DNA of 64,000 bases, from contig NZ_JSYN01000019.1 in NCBI RefSeq assembly GCF_000812965.1, positions 62,001 to 126,000 on the forward strand, given 5' to 3'. Made by a program: the position numbers and the translations under genes. Position 1 is the first letter of the stretch. Every line of letters begins with the position of its first letter. Positions 53,687 to 63,973 of this stretch are shown piece after piece. Source of the DNA: Pedobacter kyungheensis (GTDB lineage: Bacteria; Bacteroidota; Bacteroidia; Sphingobacteriales; Sphingobacteriaceae). The notes beneath the pieces are model-generated. The model was given only the letters and a program-made list of their open reading frames with translations. It was not told the DNA's origin and did not search any database.

Positions 53687-53786
53687 CCCTGATCGGAGCG
53701 TCATCCCCGATATTTCATCGGGATAAAGCGGAGAGCAGGAGTAACGTTAAAAGAAGCGTATAGCATTGCGCTCCAAAAACAGCCGG
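53687..53786 (+). repeat. Long interspersed repeat, copy 2
   Basis: It begins CCCTGATCGGAGCG, contains the ATCCCCGAT ... ATCGGGAT stem and GGAGAGCAGGAGTAACG, and ends GCATTGCGCTCCAAAAACAG, in the same order as copy 1 on the opposite strand. The two copies are head to head with about 60 bp between. Confidence 0.7.
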
Positions 53787-53875
53787 CAATCTTATTATTT
53801 ACTTTATGTAGTATAAACCTGCATGACAAATAACATTACGATGTTCCTTAATTCGGCTGATTATTTTATCTTTAG

Positions 53876-56173
<2,298 letters not shown>

Positions 56174-56195
56174 GCATTGTAAATAGCTAAAAACA

Positions 56196-56274
56196 AAGCT
56201 GTATCATAATGTGAGTGTCATCCTGAGCCTGTCGAAGGACTTAGGTTGCTCTTTATCACTTTATGATACAGCTT
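56196..56274. repeat. 79-bp element with 14-bp terminal inverted repeats
   Basis: AAGCTGTATCATAA (56196-56209) and TTATGATACAGCTT (56261-56274) are perfect 14-bp inverted ends. Between them is TGTCATCCTGAGCCTGTCG, shared with the partial copy at 33051. It lies 22 nt after the icd stop. The ends resemble a miniature inverted-repeat element, and the hairpin with TCTTTTG after it may also work as a terminator. Confidence 0.7.
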
Positions 56275-56312
56275 CTTTTGTTTAAAAGGGGATTGTTGCC
56301 ACAATAACAAGT

Positions 56313-56738
56313 TTATTCAAACCACGCTCTCCCCTTATCCAATCGTGTTAGGAAATCGAAAAATGATATGCCAATTTCGATATGATATTGTTTATCTAAA
56401 TCTATAAATGGTGATAATACAATACGATATTGATCATTTTCATCTCTTTCAATAGCGATAAATTCACCGCCACCGTTTCCTCCGATTGCCAATGTATTTG
56501 GTAAGTTTTCAAAGATACCATAATCAAGGTTTTGATCCAGTAACTCATCTAAATCCCATAGTATCACAAACTCTTTTCCAATGTTTACCTCAAATCCTGA
56601 ATAACTATTGAGATAATGCCTGTAATCCTGTGGTATTTGAAAATTTGTAATCCGTTCTATTTCGGCAATCGCTTCTGGTGATGGAATTGATCTTTTGGGC
56701 CAATTATATTTATTGAGTATCTCTTCAAATCTTTTCAT
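56313..56738 (-). CDS. SMI1/KNR4 family (SUKH) protein
   Basis: The 141-residue protein has the SUKH layout: an N-terminal helix, then EIERITNFQIPQDYRHYLNSYSGFEV (the conserved P-x-xY ... G block), ILWDLDELL, and a C-terminal FDFL helix. SUKH proteins are widespread immunity proteins against polymorphic toxins, though some have other roles. No toxin or secretion gene is adjacent, so it is an orphan. Its DNA is visibly richer in A and T than icd or dnaX, which would fit acquisition. Confidence 0.85.
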   Translation of the reverse strand: MKRFEEILNKYNWPKRSIPSPEAIAEIERITNFQIPQDYRHYLNSYSGFEVNIGKEFVILWDLDELLDQNLDYGIFENLPNTLAIGGNGGGEFIAIERDENDQYRIVLSPFIDLDKQYHIEIGISFFDFLTRLDKGRAWFE

Positions 56739-56931
56739 TAAGGGGCATTTTATTCTAAAATATAGAAAAGATGTATTGCTGACAAATTAAAGATTTCTGT
56801 GTGCAGGCATCTAAAATTACCGGCTTTCCCGGTTGTATGTTAATCAAATATTTTCAATATTGTGCAGGCATTCACAAACCAAAGTCCTGTCAATTTGTTA
56901 TATTCATATTAAATTATAGGAGATTCATCAC

Positions 56932-57333
56932 ATGGCAAATAATAAACCTTCACGCGATAAACTGCACAGTACCACCGAAAATGGTGGCATTAATAAAGAA
57001 AATTTATCATACAACGAAAGCAAGCAGAGTTATGAACTTGATGTAAAAGGTACAGATGAAGATTACGATCACCCGATGGGCTACGAAACAGTGGCCGCAG
57101 GTGCCCGCGACGATGATTCTACTTATGATGAAGCCAACCCATACGTAGGCGACGAATACGCACGGAATGAAGAAATTGCAAACGATGATTTGGAGGAATT
57201 AGGTATGCACGTAGATAATGGTGAAAGTGTAAAGCTAAGTGCTGAAGATGAGATTCTGGCCCGCACGCCTGAAGATAACCGCGATGATTTGGATGAAGAA
57301 GGTTATCCGGTTAATGATACGCCCCAAAAATAG
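56932..57333 (+). CDS. Small acidic, probably disordered protein
   Basis: The 133-residue protein is highly acidic and poor in hydrophobic residues (GTDEDYDHPMGYETVAAGARDDDST, then NDDLEELGMHVDNGESVKLSAEDEIL), indicating disorder. There is no signal, membrane segment or catalytic motif. Such proteins in Bacteroidota are sometimes linked to stress, but nothing here proves it. The ATG is preceded by TAGGAGATTC, an AGGAG Shine-Dalgarno-like stretch that is unusual in this window. Confidence 0.7.
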   Translation: MANNKPSRDKLHSTTENGGINKENLSYNESKQSYELDVKGTDEDYDHPMGYETVAAGARDDDSTYDEANPYVGDEYARNEEIANDDLEELGMHVDNGESVKLSAEDEILARTPEDNRDDLDEEGYPVNDTPQK

Positions 57334-57448
57334 TCAATAGCACACCGTCGGGAAGATGGTGATTTGACGAAACAATCATATAAATGGAAAAGCAGGGTTA
57401 CATTCGGTGTAGTCCTGCTTTTGTTTTATACCTTAATTTTAATTGCTT

Positions 57449-59275
57449 TTATGGGTTGATATCCAGGTTAAATCTCCTGCGCAGCTCATCCAGTTTCGGA
57501 TTTTTGTTTACCAGGTAATCGTATTTTTCGCGGTTACCATACAACCTGTTTTCCAGTTTACGCTCTACCTGTTTATAAGTTACCAGTACCCCGAAATTTT
57601 TAAGTTCGTTTCTTAAGTAATTTAAAAGTTCAACAGATTCCTGCTGAATGAGGTGTTCCTGGGTTTTACTTTCTACTGAAATTTCAATCAGCTCGGGCTT
57701 TAAAAGTACCGGTGCAAAGTTGTTCAGGATGGTAAACAGGTTAATTTTATCGGCAGCTTTAAGAATTTGCACATAATTGCTCCACACCTCAAGCAAACGG
57801 TCATAACTAAAAACTTCACGTGCTTCGCCGGTTATAGCTTTTGGCTTACCGTCGTCGTCGCTATCTGCATTTCGTTCAAAATCGTTTAACGAAGGAATTA
57901 AGGTGCCCGCTGTTTTTTTGGGGATATTGATACTGATAGAAGTAGCCGTAGGCATGCTTACAGGCCTTGGCGCTTCGCTCGATGTATTTAAAGGTATACT
58001 CGCCGGAACTTCAGTCTTTGGGATATTTACTGTTGCCGGTGCAGCGTTTTCACTTTCAGCTTTTGGCTTTATGCTTTCGGCCTGCACTGCCTTTTCGGCT
58101 ACGACATTAGTTTTTTTTTTATCCTGATCTCCGTCAGTTGCTGTGTTATTGGTATTTAAAGGCTGTTGTGCTAAATTGACGACGGACCGGATATGGCACA
58201 TTTTAATCAGCGCCAGCTCTACCTGTAAACGTTGGTTTTTAGAGTTTTTATAGTTTAAATCGCAGGTATTGGCCAAATTTAAGGCCGTTAACAGGAATGA
58301 TAATTCTGTTTGCCTGCACTGCTCTAAATATTTTTGTTTGATGTTTTCGCTTACCTCTAAGAGCTTAATGGTTGCATTGTCTTTACCTACCAGTAAATTA
58401 CGGAAGTGACTCGCCAAACCATTGATAAAGTTGTTGCCATCGAAACCATTGTTCAATATTTCATCAAACAGGAGCAGGGTTTGGCTAACTTCGGCAGCAG
58501 TTAAAAAAGAGGTGAGTTTAAAAAAGTAATCGTAATCTAAAATGTTAAGGTTATCGATTACCGCTTTATAGGTAATGTTCTTATTGGCATAACTGGCAAT
58601 CTGATCGAACATCGAAAGGGCATCACGCAAACCTCCGTCAGCTTTTTGCGCAATAATGTGCAAACCATCACTTTCAAAAGCAATGTTCTCGCGGTTGGCA
58701 ATGGTCGAAAGATGATTGGCAATATCTTCTACCTGGATCCGGTTGAAATCGAAAATCTGGCAACGCGATAAAATGGTTGGCAGGATTTTGTGTTTCTCGG
58801 TAGTAGCCAGAATAAAAATAGCATATGAAGGTGGTTCCTCAAGGGTTTTCAGAAAGGCATTAAATGCACTTTGCGATAACATGTGAACCTCATCAATGAT
58901 ATAGATCTTGTATTTTCCGGCTTGTGGCGGTATGCGCACCTGCTCAATTAAACTACGGATATCATCAACCGAGTTGTTTGATGCCGCATCGAGCTCGTGC
59001 ACGTTAAAAGAATGCCCGTTCTGAAATGACTGGCAATTGTCACAGGTACCACAGGCTTCCATATCGGCTGTAGGGTTAGTACAGTTAATGGTTTTGGCCA
59101 GGATACGCGCGCAAGTGGTTTTACCCACACCCCGCGGACCGCAAAACAAAAATGCCTGTGCAAGCTGGTTGTTTTTGATGGCGTTTTTTAAAGTACCCGT
59201 AATGTGCTGCTGACCAACCACAGTTTCGAACGTGGCCGGGCGGTATTTGCGGGCAGAAACAATAAAATTTTCCAT
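57449..59275 (-). CDS. dnaX: DNA polymerase III subunits gamma and tau
   Basis: The 608-residue clamp-loader ATPase starts at ATG 59275 (MENFIVSARKYRP). Walker A is GPRGVGKTT (46-54), the zinc-binding cysteines are 65, 75, 78 and 81, and Walker B IIDEVH is near 126-131. The AAA+ lid and helical collar follow to about residue 370, then a disordered linker and a C-terminal tau-like domain (about 480-600). A GTG start two codons earlier is possible. No frameshift signal for a separate gamma is obvious. A TATTTTCG near-match to the -7 box is a few bases before the start. Confidence 0.95.
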   Translation of the reverse strand: MENFIVSARKYRPATFETVVGQQHITGTLKNAIKNNQLAQAFLFCGPRGVGKTTCARILAKTINCTNPTADMEACGTCDNCQSFQNGHSFNVHELDAASNNSVDDIRSLIEQVRIPPQAGKYKIYIIDEVHMLSQSAFNAFLKTLEEPPSYAIFILATTEKHKILPTILSRCQIFDFNRIQVEDIANHLSTIANRENIAFESDGLHIIAQKADGGLRDALSMFDQIASYANKNITYKAVIDNLNILDYDYFFKLTSFLTAAEVSQTLLLFDEILNNGFDGNNFINGLASHFRNLLVGKDNATIKLLEVSENIKQKYLEQCRQTELSFLLTALNLANTCDLNYKNSKNQRLQVELALIKMCHIRSVVNLAQQPLNTNNTATDGDQDKKKTNVVAEKAVQAESIKPKAESENAAPATVNIPKTEVPASIPLNTSSEAPRPVSMPTATSISINIPKKTAGTLIPSLNDFERNADSDDDGKPKAITGEAREVFSYDRLLEVWSNYVQILKAADKINLFTILNNFAPVLLKPELIEISVESKTQEHLIQQESVELLNYLRNELKNFGVLVTYKQVERKLENRLYGNREKYDYLVNKNPKLDELRRRFNLDINP

Positions 59276-59386
59276 CGGCACGAAAATAGGAATTTTTTAC
59301 GAGTTGAGACTTGAAGCAACTGGAATGTGGAAAAGTTATAAATTGTATAACAAAACCGTTAAAATCAAAATAATGAAATTAAACCA

Positions 59387-60145
59387 TTAGTGATGGTAGT
59401 TGTAAAATAGCTTATAGCTTTGCTCAAAGGATTCAAAACTACCAAAAACCTGCGTTATGGCTTTTTCTGTATCATAGCCCTGATTGGTAAGCCTGATGAT
59501 TTGTTTTAAATTTTCGGTTCTTTTGCCTTTGATAAAAAAGTAAATTACACTGTAAGCGGTGTTATAATTGTCTTGTACCTCATGGCCATAAAATGAACCA
59601 TTGTAAATGCCGAAGAATTTTTTTAACCGTTCAGCATCCTTTAAATCAATACCTGCTTTTATACTTTTAATGCGAAAGTCTTGCGGAGCAGCATATAAAT
59701 TGCCTTCGCTATCAAAATCGAGTGTTTCGAAAAACTCTGCCAGTCCTTCATTTAGCCACCTTGGCGATTGTTTAAAATTAAACTGAAAAATACTGTGACT
59801 TGCCTCGTGTAAGGTAATGGCAATGAAATCGCGGTTTTTGTATACAAAAGCCTGGTTAATGTTGTCAATATAAAAGCCGTCGCTACTTGCTGGTGCATTA
59901 TATTTTTTCTGCTCCAACCGGTAATCTTTGTTTTTGCCGTACAAGTTTATTTTCACCGGAGCGGTAATGTTCTCCCGGGTTTCGAAAATTTCGTTGCAAA
60001 ACATGCGCTCGTAAGCAATTAGCTTTTCGATTTTCTTTTGCTCCGTATCGCTTATTTTGCAGTTTATAGTATTAATCTCTACATACTGGGCATAGGAAGC
60101 AAGACTAATCAAGTTAATCAATAAACATATCAAGCGCTTTTTCAT
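59387..60145 (-). CDS. Secreted gluzincin-type metallopeptidase-like protein
   Basis: The 252-residue protein has a signal peptide (about 1-20, ending SYAQ) and a zinc-peptidase core: LHEASHSIF (His113, Glu114, His117) and LNEGLAEFFE 16 residues later, where Glu133 would be the third ligand. This fits the peptidase-MA/DUF1570 type. Substrate unknown. It lies between dnaX and an AraC regulator without clear operon links. Confidence 0.85.
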   Translation of the reverse strand: MKKRLICLLINLISLASYAQYVEINTINCKISDTEQKKIEKLIAYERMFCNEIFETRENITAPVKINLYGKNKDYRLEQKKYNAPASSDGFYIDNINQAFVYKNRDFIAITLHEASHSIFQFNFKQSPRWLNEGLAEFFETLDFDSEGNLYAAPQDFRIKSIKAGIDLKDAERLKKFFGIYNGSFYGHEVQDNYNTAYSVIYFFIKGKRTENLKQIIRLTNQGYDTEKAITQVFGSFESFEQSYKLFYNYHH

Positions 60146-60180
60146 ATTGCAATATACCTTGTTTAAGGGTTATTTTGGGC

Positions 60181-61044
60181 TTATTTCATAATTGCTTTCA
60201 GTTCGTGCCTGTACTCTGATGCACTTTTACCAGTAAACTCCTTAAACAGCTTATTAAAATGACTAAAATTATTGAAACCGCTTTCGTAAGCAATATTGGC
60301 AATGCTGATCGGTTTTTCGGCCAGCAGTTTTGAAGCATGTACCACGCGATACTCGTTTACGAAATGCGTAAAGGTTTTTTTAGTAATCTTTTTAAAATAC
60401 CGGCAAAAAGAAGGTACGGTCATACTCGACATTTCTGCAATATCATGCAGACTAATTGGTTCCTGGAAGTGATCTTTCACAAAGTTGAAGATCATGTTAA
60501 TGCGGTCGTTATCCTGCACCTGCATTTCCATTGAAAAACCCCTGGCATTTAAAATTTTATAATCCCTGGCGTTTTCGAGTACCTTTAATACATATAATAA
60601 GGATAGCAAGCGCTCAAAAGGAGGCTGGTCATCCATCATTTCTATTTTGTCACCAATCAGGGCCTTGGTTTGGTTGCCAAATGCAATACCACCTTTTGCT
60701 TTATCGAACAATTCCTGTATGCCTTTAGTCTCCTGCAAGCTTAAAAAACCGGTACCCAAAAAATCGGGTTTCATCTGGATTACGGTTTCATTTTTATTAC
60801 CGGTATTGGTATCAGTAAACCCGCAATGAGGCAAATTACTACCAATTAAAATCAAATCGCCTTCGGTATAATAAGAAACGTGACTACCAATTTGCCTTTT
60901 ACCTGTACCGCCGTTTACAAAAACCATTTCAATCTCGGGATGGTAATGCCAAAGGTGCGCCATGTTATTTTCGTTGGCAATGTATTTCGAGTAATAAAAA
61001 GAGCTGCCGAAAGAGGGCTCTACTACTTCAAAACTTGGCTTCAT
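60181..61044 (-). CDS. AraC-family regulator with cupin domain
   Basis: The 287-residue protein has an N-terminal cupin sensing domain (about 20-140, with HLWHYHPEIEMVFVNGGTGKRQIGSH and GDLILIGSNLPHC) and a C-terminal pair of helix-turn-helix motifs (about 185-285, ISLHDIAEMSSMTVPSFCRYFKKITKKTF and ISIANIAYESGFNNFSHFNKLFKEFTG). Family members sense sugars and activate catabolic genes. It is divergent from the small secreted protein at 61226 but no sugar gene is adjacent. The effector is unknown. Confidence 0.9.
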   Translation of the reverse strand: MKPSFEVVEPSFGSSFYYSKYIANENNMAHLWHYHPEIEMVFVNGGTGKRQIGSHVSYYTEGDLILIGSNLPHCGFTDTNTGNKNETVIQMKPDFLGTGFLSLQETKGIQELFDKAKGGIAFGNQTKALIGDKIEMMDDQPPFERLLSLLYVLKVLENARDYKILNARGFSMEMQVQDNDRINMIFNFVKDHFQEPISLHDIAEMSSMTVPSFCRYFKKITKKTFTHFVNEYRVVHASKLLAEKPISIANIAYESGFNNFSHFNKLFKEFTGKSASEYRHELKAIMK

Positions 61045-61225
61045 GTTGATTAATTTTATATGCTAAAATAGGTTAAAAATATGTTAAATTATGTGTTTTA
61101 CCGAAATATGACTGAATTAGGGGTAATATAGCATAGATATTGGCCAATATGCAATCGTCTGGGTATTTAAGCTTTGCCTACCTTAGTACCATCATAAAGT
61201 AATTAACTCTTTAAAATATTTGGTT

Positions 61226-61819
61226 ATGAAAAAGTTCTTAAAAATCGGTTTAATAGCAGCGTTATTTTTTACTGCTACGGGTGTACACGCTAACGATGAT
61301 GATTTTACTTTAAAAGTAAAAGGTGAAAAAGAAAAGTTTATCCGTTTTTCTGCAGATAAAGCAGAAGATCTAAATTTATCATTAGTAGGTGCTGATGATG
61401 AAGTATTGTTCGAAGAAACCATCCATGCTTCTGCTACAACAAGCAAAGTATATGATTTAAATGCACTTCCTGACGGAAAATATGTGCTAAAGGTAGAATC
61501 GGAAGCTAAACTTGCAAAATATAATGTAGTAATTGAAAATGGTGAGGCAATTGTTTCTGAGCCAAAAATTGCTAACGTTTTTAAACCAGTTTATACTAAA
61601 ACTGATGATGTGGTGACCCTGAGCTTAAACAACCTGGATAAAAGCCCGATCGAAGTAAAAGTTTACAACGAATATAACGATGAGGTTTATGCAGAATCGT
61701 TTAAAGACAAAGCACAGTTAACTAAGAAATTCAACATCAGTAAAACAGATTCAAGATCGTTAACTTTCGTAGTAAAGTTTAAAGATGAGAGTTTTGTTAA
61801 AACGATCGAAACTTACTAA
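61226..61819 (+). CDS. Small secreted beta-rich protein, unknown function
   Basis: The 197-residue product starts at ATG 61226 and has a signal peptide (about 1-22, ending GVHAN). The mature part has repeated beta-sandwich-like stretches: IRFSADKAEDLNLSLVGADDEVLFEE, LPDGKYVLKVESEAKLAKYN and SPIEVKVYNEYNDEVYAES. Such secreted Ig-like proteins are frequent in Pedobacter-type genomes. It is divergent from the AraC regulator gene and ends in a terminator. Confidence 0.8.
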   Translation: MKKFLKIGLIAALFFTATGVHANDDDFTLKVKGEKEKFIRFSADKAEDLNLSLVGADDEVLFEETIHASATTSKVYDLNALPDGKYVLKVESEAKLAKYNVVIENGEAIVSEPKIANVFKPVYTKTDDVVTLSLNNLDKSPIEVKVYNEYNDEVYAESFKDKAQLTKKFNISKTDSRSLTFVVKFKDESFVKTIETY

Positions 61820-61840
61820 AAACTAACAGCTAATTGATTA

Positions 61841-61873
61841 GGGAGATTATCGGATAGATAATCTCCCTTTTTT
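61841..61873 (+). terminator. Terminator after the small secreted protein gene
   Basis: GGGAGATTATC and GATAATCTCCC form a perfect 11-bp stem with a 5-nt loop, followed by TTTTTTG. Confidence 0.9.
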
Positions 61874-61981
61874 GTTTGCAGTAAAAGGGTAGATGTAAGA
61901 CGGAAGATGTAGCTTTTCGTTATTATCTTCCATTTGTCATTTCCCATTTTACATTATTCATTAATATATTCTGATTAATCG

Positions 61982-62012
61982 TTTGATTTTAAGAAATATA
62001 TTGTTACTTTTG
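61982..62012 (+). promoter_or_regulatory. Promoter of the rpsF-rpsR-rplI operon
   Basis: TTTG (61982-61985), exactly 19 bp, then TACTTTTG (62005-62012): a near-ideal Bacteroidota housekeeping promoter, 52 nt before the rpsF start. Confidence 0.75.
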
Positions 62013-62013
62013 C

Positions 62014-62036
62014 ATCCCCGTAATATACCTCGGGAT
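62014..62036 (+). promoter_or_regulatory. Candidate S6:S18 autoregulatory leader
   Basis: AUCCC and GGGAU pair around CGUAAUAUACCUC, placing a CCG next to a stem-loop in the rpsF leader. Known S6:S18 leader motifs have a CCG-containing stem-loop here, bound by the S6-S18 complex to repress its own mRNA. The match is by eye only. Confidence 0.45.
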
Positions 62037-62064
62037 TAAAAAATTAAAAACATAATTAATAACA

Positions 62065-62421
62065 ATGAATCAGTACGAAACTGTTATCGTTCTAACCCCG
62101 TTGTTATCTGAAGACGCAGCGAAAGAGGCATTAGCTAAATTCAAAGCAGTTCTTACTGATAACGGAGCCGAAATTATCCAGGAGGATAATTGGGGTTTGA
62201 GAAAATTAGCGTATCCAATTGACAAAAAGTCAAATGGTTTCTTCAACTTAACTGAATACAAAGCTTCAGGTGATTTGATCGCAAAATTAGAGCTTCAATT
62301 AAAACGCGATGAGCGTGTGTTACGTTTCTTAACTATCCGTTTAGACAGACACGCTGTTGCTTACAATGAGAAAAAGCGTAGTGGTGCTTTTAACAAAAAA
62401 ACTAAGGAGGTTGCAGCGTAA
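62065..62421 (+). CDS. rpsF: 30S ribosomal protein S6
   Basis: The 118-residue protein begins [17 protein letters not shown] and contains [19 protein letters not shown] and [16 protein letters not shown], the S6 signatures. It binds S18 and the central domain of 16S rRNA. It is the first gene of the S6-S18-L9 operon, and its stop codon overlaps the rpsR start (TAATG). A promoter and possible S6:S18 leader lie upstream. Confidence 0.97.
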   Translation: MNQYETVIVLTPLLSEDAAKEALAKFKAVLTDNGAEIIQEDNWGLRKLAYPIDKKSNGFFNLTEYKASGDLIAKLELQLKRDERVLRFLTIRLDRHAVAYNEKKRSGAFNKKTKEVAA

Positions 62422-62684
62422 TGGCAAGAGAACAAATTCAATACGTAACTGCCCCTAAAGTAGAGGATAACCGTAAAAAATATTGCCGTTTCAAGAAAAA
62501 CGGAATTAAATATATCGATTACAAGGATGCAAACTTCTTGTTGAAATTCATTAACGATCAAGGTAAATTATTACCAAGACGCCTTACTGGTACTTCGTTA
62601 AAATTCCAACGTAAAGTGGCTCAGGCTGTTAAACGTGCCCGTCACATCGGTTTGTTACCTTTCGTTGCTGATCAATTAAAATAG
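62421..62684 (+). CDS. rpsR: 30S ribosomal protein S18
   Basis: The 87-residue protein shows the S18 core [38 protein letters not shown] and [19 protein letters not shown]. It overlaps rpsF by one base, and partners S6 on the small-subunit platform. It is translated in step with rpsF. Confidence 0.97.
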   Translation: MAREQIQYVTAPKVEDNRKKYCRFKKNGIKYIDYKDANFLLKFINDQGKLLPRRLTGTSLKFQRKVAQAVKRARHIGLLPFVADQLK

Positions 62685-62696
62685 GAGGCTAGAGAT

Positions 62697-63140
62697 ATGG
62701 AAATTATTTTAAAACAAGATATTAAAGGCCTTGGTGAGAAAGATGATGTAGTTACAGTAAAGCCAGGTTTTGGCCGTAACTATTTAATCCCTCAAGGATT
62801 TGCTGCATTAGCTACTTCTTCTGCTAAAAAAGTATTGGCAGAAAACTTAAAGCAAGCTGCTTTTAAACAAGATAAAATTAAGAAAGATGCTGAAGGTGTT
62901 GCTGAGCGTTTAACTGCTGTTAAACTTTCAATTGGCGCTAAAGCTGGCGAAAGCGGAAAAATCTTCGGAGCGGTTAACACCATCCAGATTGCTGAAGCAT
63001 TAAAAGCTCAAGGCTTTGATGTAGACCGTCGTCGTATTACTTTCGAAACTGAACCAAAATTTGTTGGCGAATATGTTGCTAACTTAAACTTACACAAAGA
63101 AGTTAAAGTTCAGGTTCCTTTCGAAGTAGTTGCTGAATAA
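62697..63140 (+). CDS. rplI: 50S ribosomal protein L9
   Basis: The 147-residue protein opens MEIILKQDIKGLGEKDDVVTVKPGFGRNYLIPQG, the invariant N-terminal L9 domain, followed by the long connecting helix and the C-terminal domain with GKIFGAVNTIQIAEAL. It is last in the S6-S18-L9 operon, 12 nt after rpsR, with a GGAGG Shine-Dalgarno-like stretch before the ATG, and is followed by a terminator. Confidence 0.97.
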   Translation: MEIILKQDIKGLGEKDDVVTVKPGFGRNYLIPQGFAALATSSAKKVLAENLKQAAFKQDKIKKDAEGVAERLTAVKLSIGAKAGESGKIFGAVNTIQIAEALKAQGFDVDRRRITFETEPKFVGEYVANLNLHKEVKVQVPFEVVAE

Positions 63141-63160
63141 GCATTCTTTAAGAATCATAA

Positions 63161-63197
63161 AAAAAGTCCTTTCAGTTTTCTGAAAGGACTTTTTTTA
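63161..63197 (+). terminator. Terminator of the S6-S18-L9 operon
   Basis: AAAAAGTCCTTTCAG and CTGAAAGGACTTTTT form a perfect 15-bp stem with a TTTT loop and further T, 20 nt after the rplI stop. Confidence 0.9.
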
Positions 63198-63204
63198 TGA
63201 AATA

Positions 63205-63263
63205 GATTTGAGACGTGAGACATGCGAAATGCAAACTAAATCTCACATCTAATGTCTCAAATC
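63205..63263. repeat. Degenerate GAGAC-type intergenic repeat
   Basis: GATTTGAGAC (63205-63214) and GTCTCAAATC (63254-63263) are perfect 10-bp inverted repeats inside a low-complexity run of GAGAC, GTGAG and CTCA words. It lies between the L9 terminator and the convergent SDR gene. Confidence 0.5.
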
Positions 63264-63274
63264 TCAGATCTTTC

Positions 63275-63973
63275 CTATCCCTTCGGAGTGGTTGGTCTGA
63301 TTTCTACCTTGCTTGGCAGTGTTCTTGCCGGCATGGCTAATAAATCTACCAGCAGTTTGCCCATATCTTCTGGCTGAATTTTCCAGGCATCTGCCTCGGC
63401 ATCAGGATTGTGATCGTTAAAATGACTGGCTACCGAACCCGGCATAATGGTACTTACTTTTACACCATATTTTCTTAAATCTAACATTACCGCCTGAGTA
63501 AAACCGGTTAAACCAAATTTACTGGCATTATAAGCCGAGCCTCCGGCAAAAAAGTTAGTGCCTGCCAGACTAGAAATGGTGAAAATATGCCCTTTCGTTT
63601 TTTTGATCTCTTCTACAGTAGCTTTAATGCTGTAAAAAACACCGGTTAAATTGGTATCGATGATTTCGTTCCATGAATTAATATCCAGCTCATCAATTGG
63701 TGCGAAATGCCCCACACCTGCATTGGCAATCAGTACATCAAGCTGTCCCCATTTCTGAATAATCAGGTCTACTGCTTCCTGCTGCGATTTAAAATCTTTA
63801 ACATCCGCTTCAATGGCCAAAACATCGCCATGCGCTACTAAACCGGCAGCGGCCTGATTGGCTGCGTCAATCGTTCTGCTGGTGATGGCTACTTTATAAC
63901 CGTCTTTTAAAAGGGCTTCGGCAACACCGAGCCCAATTCCTTTACTTCCTCCTGTAATTAGTGCAACTTTCAT
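63275..63973 (-). CDS. SDR-family oxidoreductase
   Basis: The 232-residue short-chain dehydrogenase/reductase has the nucleotide motif TGGSKGIG (residues 7-14), NAG in IANAGVGHF (about 83-91), catalytic Ser134/135 (TISSL), and Tyr148-Lys152 (YNASK). It fits FabG-like or related NAD(P)-dependent alcohol/ketone enzymes; the substrate cannot be read. The stop is about 10 nt from the degenerate repeat, and it is convergent with the L9 operon. Confidence 0.93.
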   Translation of the reverse strand: MKVALITGGSKGIGLGVAEALLKDGYKVAITSRTIDAANQAAAGLVAHGDVLAIEADVKDFKSQQEAVDLIIQKWGQLDVLIANAGVGHFAPIDELDINSWNEIIDTNLTGVFYSIKATVEEIKKTKGHIFTISSLAGTNFFAGGSAYNASKFGLTGFTQAVMLDLRKYGVKVSTIMPGSVASHFNDHNPDAEADAWKIQPEDMGKLLVDLLAMPARTLPSKVEIRPTTPKG

